Source: Phoenix dactylifera (lineage: Eukaryota > Streptophyta > Magnoliopsida > Arecales > Arecaceae). From it: DNA of 64,000 nt. Positions 61,337 to 64,000 of the stretch are shown piece after piece. The stretch covers positions 19,099,646-19,163,645 of the forward strand of contig NC_052399.1 in NCBI RefSeq assembly GCF_009389715.1, in the 5' to 3' direction. The notes beneath the pieces are model-generated. The model ran no database searches and was not told where the DNA came from. It worked only from the letters and a program-made list of their open reading frames with translations. Position 1 is the stretch's first letter. Each line of letters starts with the position of its first letter. A program made the translations under genes and the position numbers.

Positions 61337-61790
61337 GGGCTCGTTTGGTTCGCGGGAAGCATTTTTCCTCATAGGAATATGATTTCTAGAAAACAAATTT
61401 CTAGGAAGATGATACCTAGGAAAGTATTTTTGGCATGTTTGGTTGATTATGAAAGTGACAAATTTTCAAAGTGCTTATGTTTGGTTGGCCATCCACCTTC
61501 CTGAGAAAGTTATGTATAATTTCTATTATGCCCTTAATTAAAAATTAGGTCTTTAATGCCTCTTTAATGCTGAAGGGCCTTTTTGGGAAAAAGTAAAAAT
61601 GGAGTGATTCCTGTCTCATGCCATGTTTCTCATGGAAAAGAATTTTCCATGAAATGTGGGAATTATATTCCCATGGGAATACAACTTTTCCGTCTCTCTC
61701 CTTTGGAACTCTAACCAAATAAGAGGTATCTCATTACTTTTTCGTTGACCACACTTTCTCCCCTTATTTTTCCATGAACCAAACGAGCCC
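61337..61790. mobile_element. Harbinger/Tourist-like MITE, 454 bp
   Basis: Starts GGGCTCGTTTGGTTC and ends with its exact inverse GAACCAAACGAGCCC, flanked by AAA on both sides (61334-61336 and 61791-61793), compatible with a 3-bp target duplication. No transposase. It sits in the LTR fragment and is younger than it. Confidence 0.8.
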
Positions 61791-61860
61791 AAAGAGTGTG
61801 CGGTCATGTCATGTGTCTGGATTAAGGTGCTGGGTTCAGAGCATGACAATGGGTGTGTCC

Positions 61861-62660
61861 CAGCTTAAATTTGAAGGAAAGCATTATAAGGATAGCAATT
61901 GAAGTGATGAACAATAGCACAATGAACAAGCTCCTCCTAAGTGAAAGAGATTTGTTTCCTCTTTTCAGTCAAATGGGTTAGTTTGATGTACTACTGAAAA
62001 TATATAGGGGTTTTATGCAAAATTTTCAGGAATAATTTCAGTCAACATAATGATCGGTAAATATACATACAGTTAATAAATACCCCAAACAACAAGAGAT
62101 AAACAAGTAATATTCATCCAATCAAAGAAAATTAGATTTTTTCAATCTCTAAAAAAGAGACAAAATAAAGTTCTTTAGTTTCAGTAGATATAACAATTTC
62201 TTAGTTTTGAGAAATTCTGAGTCACAAAGGATATAAAGTTTACTCTTGACTTGTTATCCTATCCTAATACAATCAGAAAAAAAATATTCCTACAAAGAAA
62301 CTCATGTAGCCAGAAAAATTCACCCTGTCGTGCCAACGAAAATAGAAGTTTCTTCATCAACATTTTTGATTTGGTTATTCATTTGAAGTGAGCAATTTAT
62401 TAATGAGATGGTAGAGTTTTAAAACAGCAAGGGAAAATATTTCTTGAGGATGTTTAAAAGAATTTTGTGAGCAAAGATGGCTCTTCACCGTCGGTGGACA
62501 AACGCCTACGGCCGCATGCTGGACCAGAGCCAACCTTTAGAAAGCCTTGCCTGTGGATGGACTGCGAGGCCATGTTCCAAGCAATAAATGGGCCGAGCCC
62601 ACCTTAGCCACTGTCTGGGCTGTGCAAGTGTGGCGGATAAGGAGGCCTAGTTTTCTGATT
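61861..62660. other. Intergenic, nothing recognised
   Basis: AT-rich, with a short GC-richer stretch near 62480-62640 that shows no domain or open frame of note. Confidence 0.4.
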
Positions 62661-62669
62661 TTTGTAATT

Positions 62670-63110
62670 AGATTTTTTGCATGGATACCTTTCTAAATAT
62701 CGAATTTTACATGAATACCCTTCCAAAATTGATATTTGCATGTATACCCTCATAAAACACTTGTTTTGCCATTTTATTTTTTTTTATTTTTGTTTTTGCA
62801 TTTGTACCCACGCCATCTAACGCCGTCAAAAAATTAAAGGTTTCAAATTAAAATGATTAAAATACTCTTAATAAGTAGATGTGTAAAAAAAATATTTATA
62901 AGGCAATCACGATGAAACAAAAAAGTAATTTTAAAATTTTATTTTTTAATTAAAATAAATATAGTTTTTATTAACGGTGTTAGAAGAACCGTTATATTAG
63001 AGACATTTGTGCAAAAATAGTGTTTTATAAGGGTAGAGAAATAAATATAAATTTTAATGGGGTATTTACGCAAATTTGAATTTTTAGAAGGGTATTCATG
63101 CAAAAAACTC
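62670..63110. mobile_element. Mutator-type foldback MITE
   Basis: The left end, AGATTTTTTGCATGGATACC, and the reverse complement of the right end, GAGTTTTTTGCATGAATACC, pair over long arms (more than 100 bp, with drift). It is flanked by 9-bp duplicates TTTGTAATT (62661-62669) and TTTGCAATT (63111-63119), 8 of 9 matching. Same family as 54951-55377. Confidence 0.8.
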
Positions 63111-63605
63111 TTTGCAATTTTGTTTGATCTCTACATTGCAACCTGATCAACCCAAGAGTATCAGTGTTTAGAAAACTTCTCATAAATGGTATCAAATTTT
63201 GATGCATAAAAAAACATCTTCTTATTCTATCGAGTTGGATTTGGATCTAATTCCTTTGTTAATGTAATAGTGTTATGGTTTAATACATGCATATCATGAT
63301 ATTGCTGCCGAATGCAGCAGATGATTGAGCTATAAATTGCTAAATAGGAATATTTAAATAATTATTAAATATTTTTTTGGTACATAATAATTAGATAACT
63401 TTTTGAGAAATATAATATATAACATTAAGCAAGAAAATATTTAAGTCATACAAGTGTTCATTAACATGAATATCCAACTTTGCTTTATCTCAATATTTAC
63501 TAGAAGGTTAATTAGCAATAATGCTGGCTTGCTGAGCTGACTAGTAGTTGTATCCAAAACTTGGTTTGATCCTACCTTCATTTGGATTGTGAAATTAGGA
63601 TGTTC

Positions 63606-64000
63606 TGCAGCAACACAGGATCTCACAATAAAAAGACTAGTTGGAAGGTATTATTTGAATTCTTTGATTTTGTATAAGTACCCAAAATCTATCCAGTGCA
63701 TAGCCGATACGGACTAAATATCTCCATCGTTTGAGCCCTAGTGTTCTCGCCAGACTAAGAGTTCAAATCAAACCACAAATAATGTTATATACCCATGGTC
63801 GGTTAGTTCCAGTAGATTGATGCTGTAGTATCTCCTAGTCTGCATAGGCTATGGATCGGGTTTACCCTGATACTATTTATAACAACCTAGGATTTTATCC
63901 AAAAAGGTTAGCTAGGAGGTATTATTTAATTTTTTTGATCTTGTATAAGTATCTAAAATCTCTCTAGTGCAAAGCTGATGTGAGACTAGACACACGTATG
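63606..64000 (-). mobile_element. TRIM element, minus orientation, cut by the window edge
   Basis: The 3' LTR (about 63606-63720), an internal region matching the TRIM at 51771-52282 in reverse, the complement of the primer-binding site at about 63864-63877, and the start of the 5' LTR from about 63880 are present in the expected order. The rest of the 5' LTR lies beyond 64000. It is diverged from the intron copy and old. Confidence 0.75.

Larger units (their letters stand above)
59590..61860 (+). mobile_element. 5'-truncated LTR fragment, same family as 41166-44486
   Basis: From GTACCGTTGAACT onward it follows the reverse complement of 43000-43400, including CACGACTGTTGTCAGCTACC and GGAAGAAGTCCAACAAAATC. 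A minisatellite, a tetranucleotide repeat and a block with GGGCTGTAAAGCTCACAACC lie further on. The likely right end is GAGCATGACA near 61848. A Harbinger-like MITE is inserted in it. No internal coding region. Fossil. Confidence 0.55.

Overview
The window looks like nuclear DNA of a flowering plant, most likely a monocot; a palm-like genome is only a guess. The signs are multi-exon genes with GT-AG introns, plant-specific families (a bHLH51-type transcription factor and TRICHOME BIREFRINGENCE-LIKE wall acetylation enzymes), an Au-type SINE, TRIM elements, hAT, Harbinger and Mutator-type MITEs, a LINE 3' end and LTR remnants. There are no operons and no bacterial signals.

Layout. 1-8 kb is intergenic: LTR and MITE remnants, a (TA)n tract and one isolated exon-like piece. 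8.47-11.51 kb (+) is a two-exon bHLH51-like gene. 11.5-20 kb is a repeat patchwork: a LINE tail, degenerate local repeats, a TRIM-like LTR and an unexplained GC-rich island. 22.31-27.45 kb (+) is a five-exon gene for an acidic 357-aa protein I cannot name. 29.59-31.33 kb (-) is a five-exon TBL gene of the xylan-acetyltransferase type. 31.6-36.4 kb is intergenic, with a SINE and a (TA)n tract.

36.9-59.45 kb is the core of the window: a tandem array of TBL37-43/PMR5-like genes, all on +. Four copies look intact: A 38860-40926, B 46924-48704, C 50502-55945, D 57355-59447. All share the same five-exon plan and intron phases and keep the GDS and DxxH motifs. Between them lie scars of lost copies: a B-like promoter and start codon joined to C-type 3' flank at about 37.51 kb, and a copy of B's 3' flank followed by a relic of C's intron 2 at 44.49-46.37 kb. 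Gene A is D-like upstream and B-like downstream. I read this as repeated unequal exchange and deletion of an ancestral B-C-D unit, with LTR, hAT, TRIM and Mutator-type insertions on top.

59.6-64 kb is repeat-rich: a 5'-truncated LTR fragment related to the one downstream of A, a Harbinger-like MITE, a Mutator-type foldback element and a TRIM copy cut by the window edge.

The TBL products would act in the Golgi or secretory pathway on O-acetylation of wall polysaccharides. The bHLH would act in the nucleus. Nothing in the sequence ties the two together. All exon boundaries were set by eye from reading frame, splice sites and agreement between copies.
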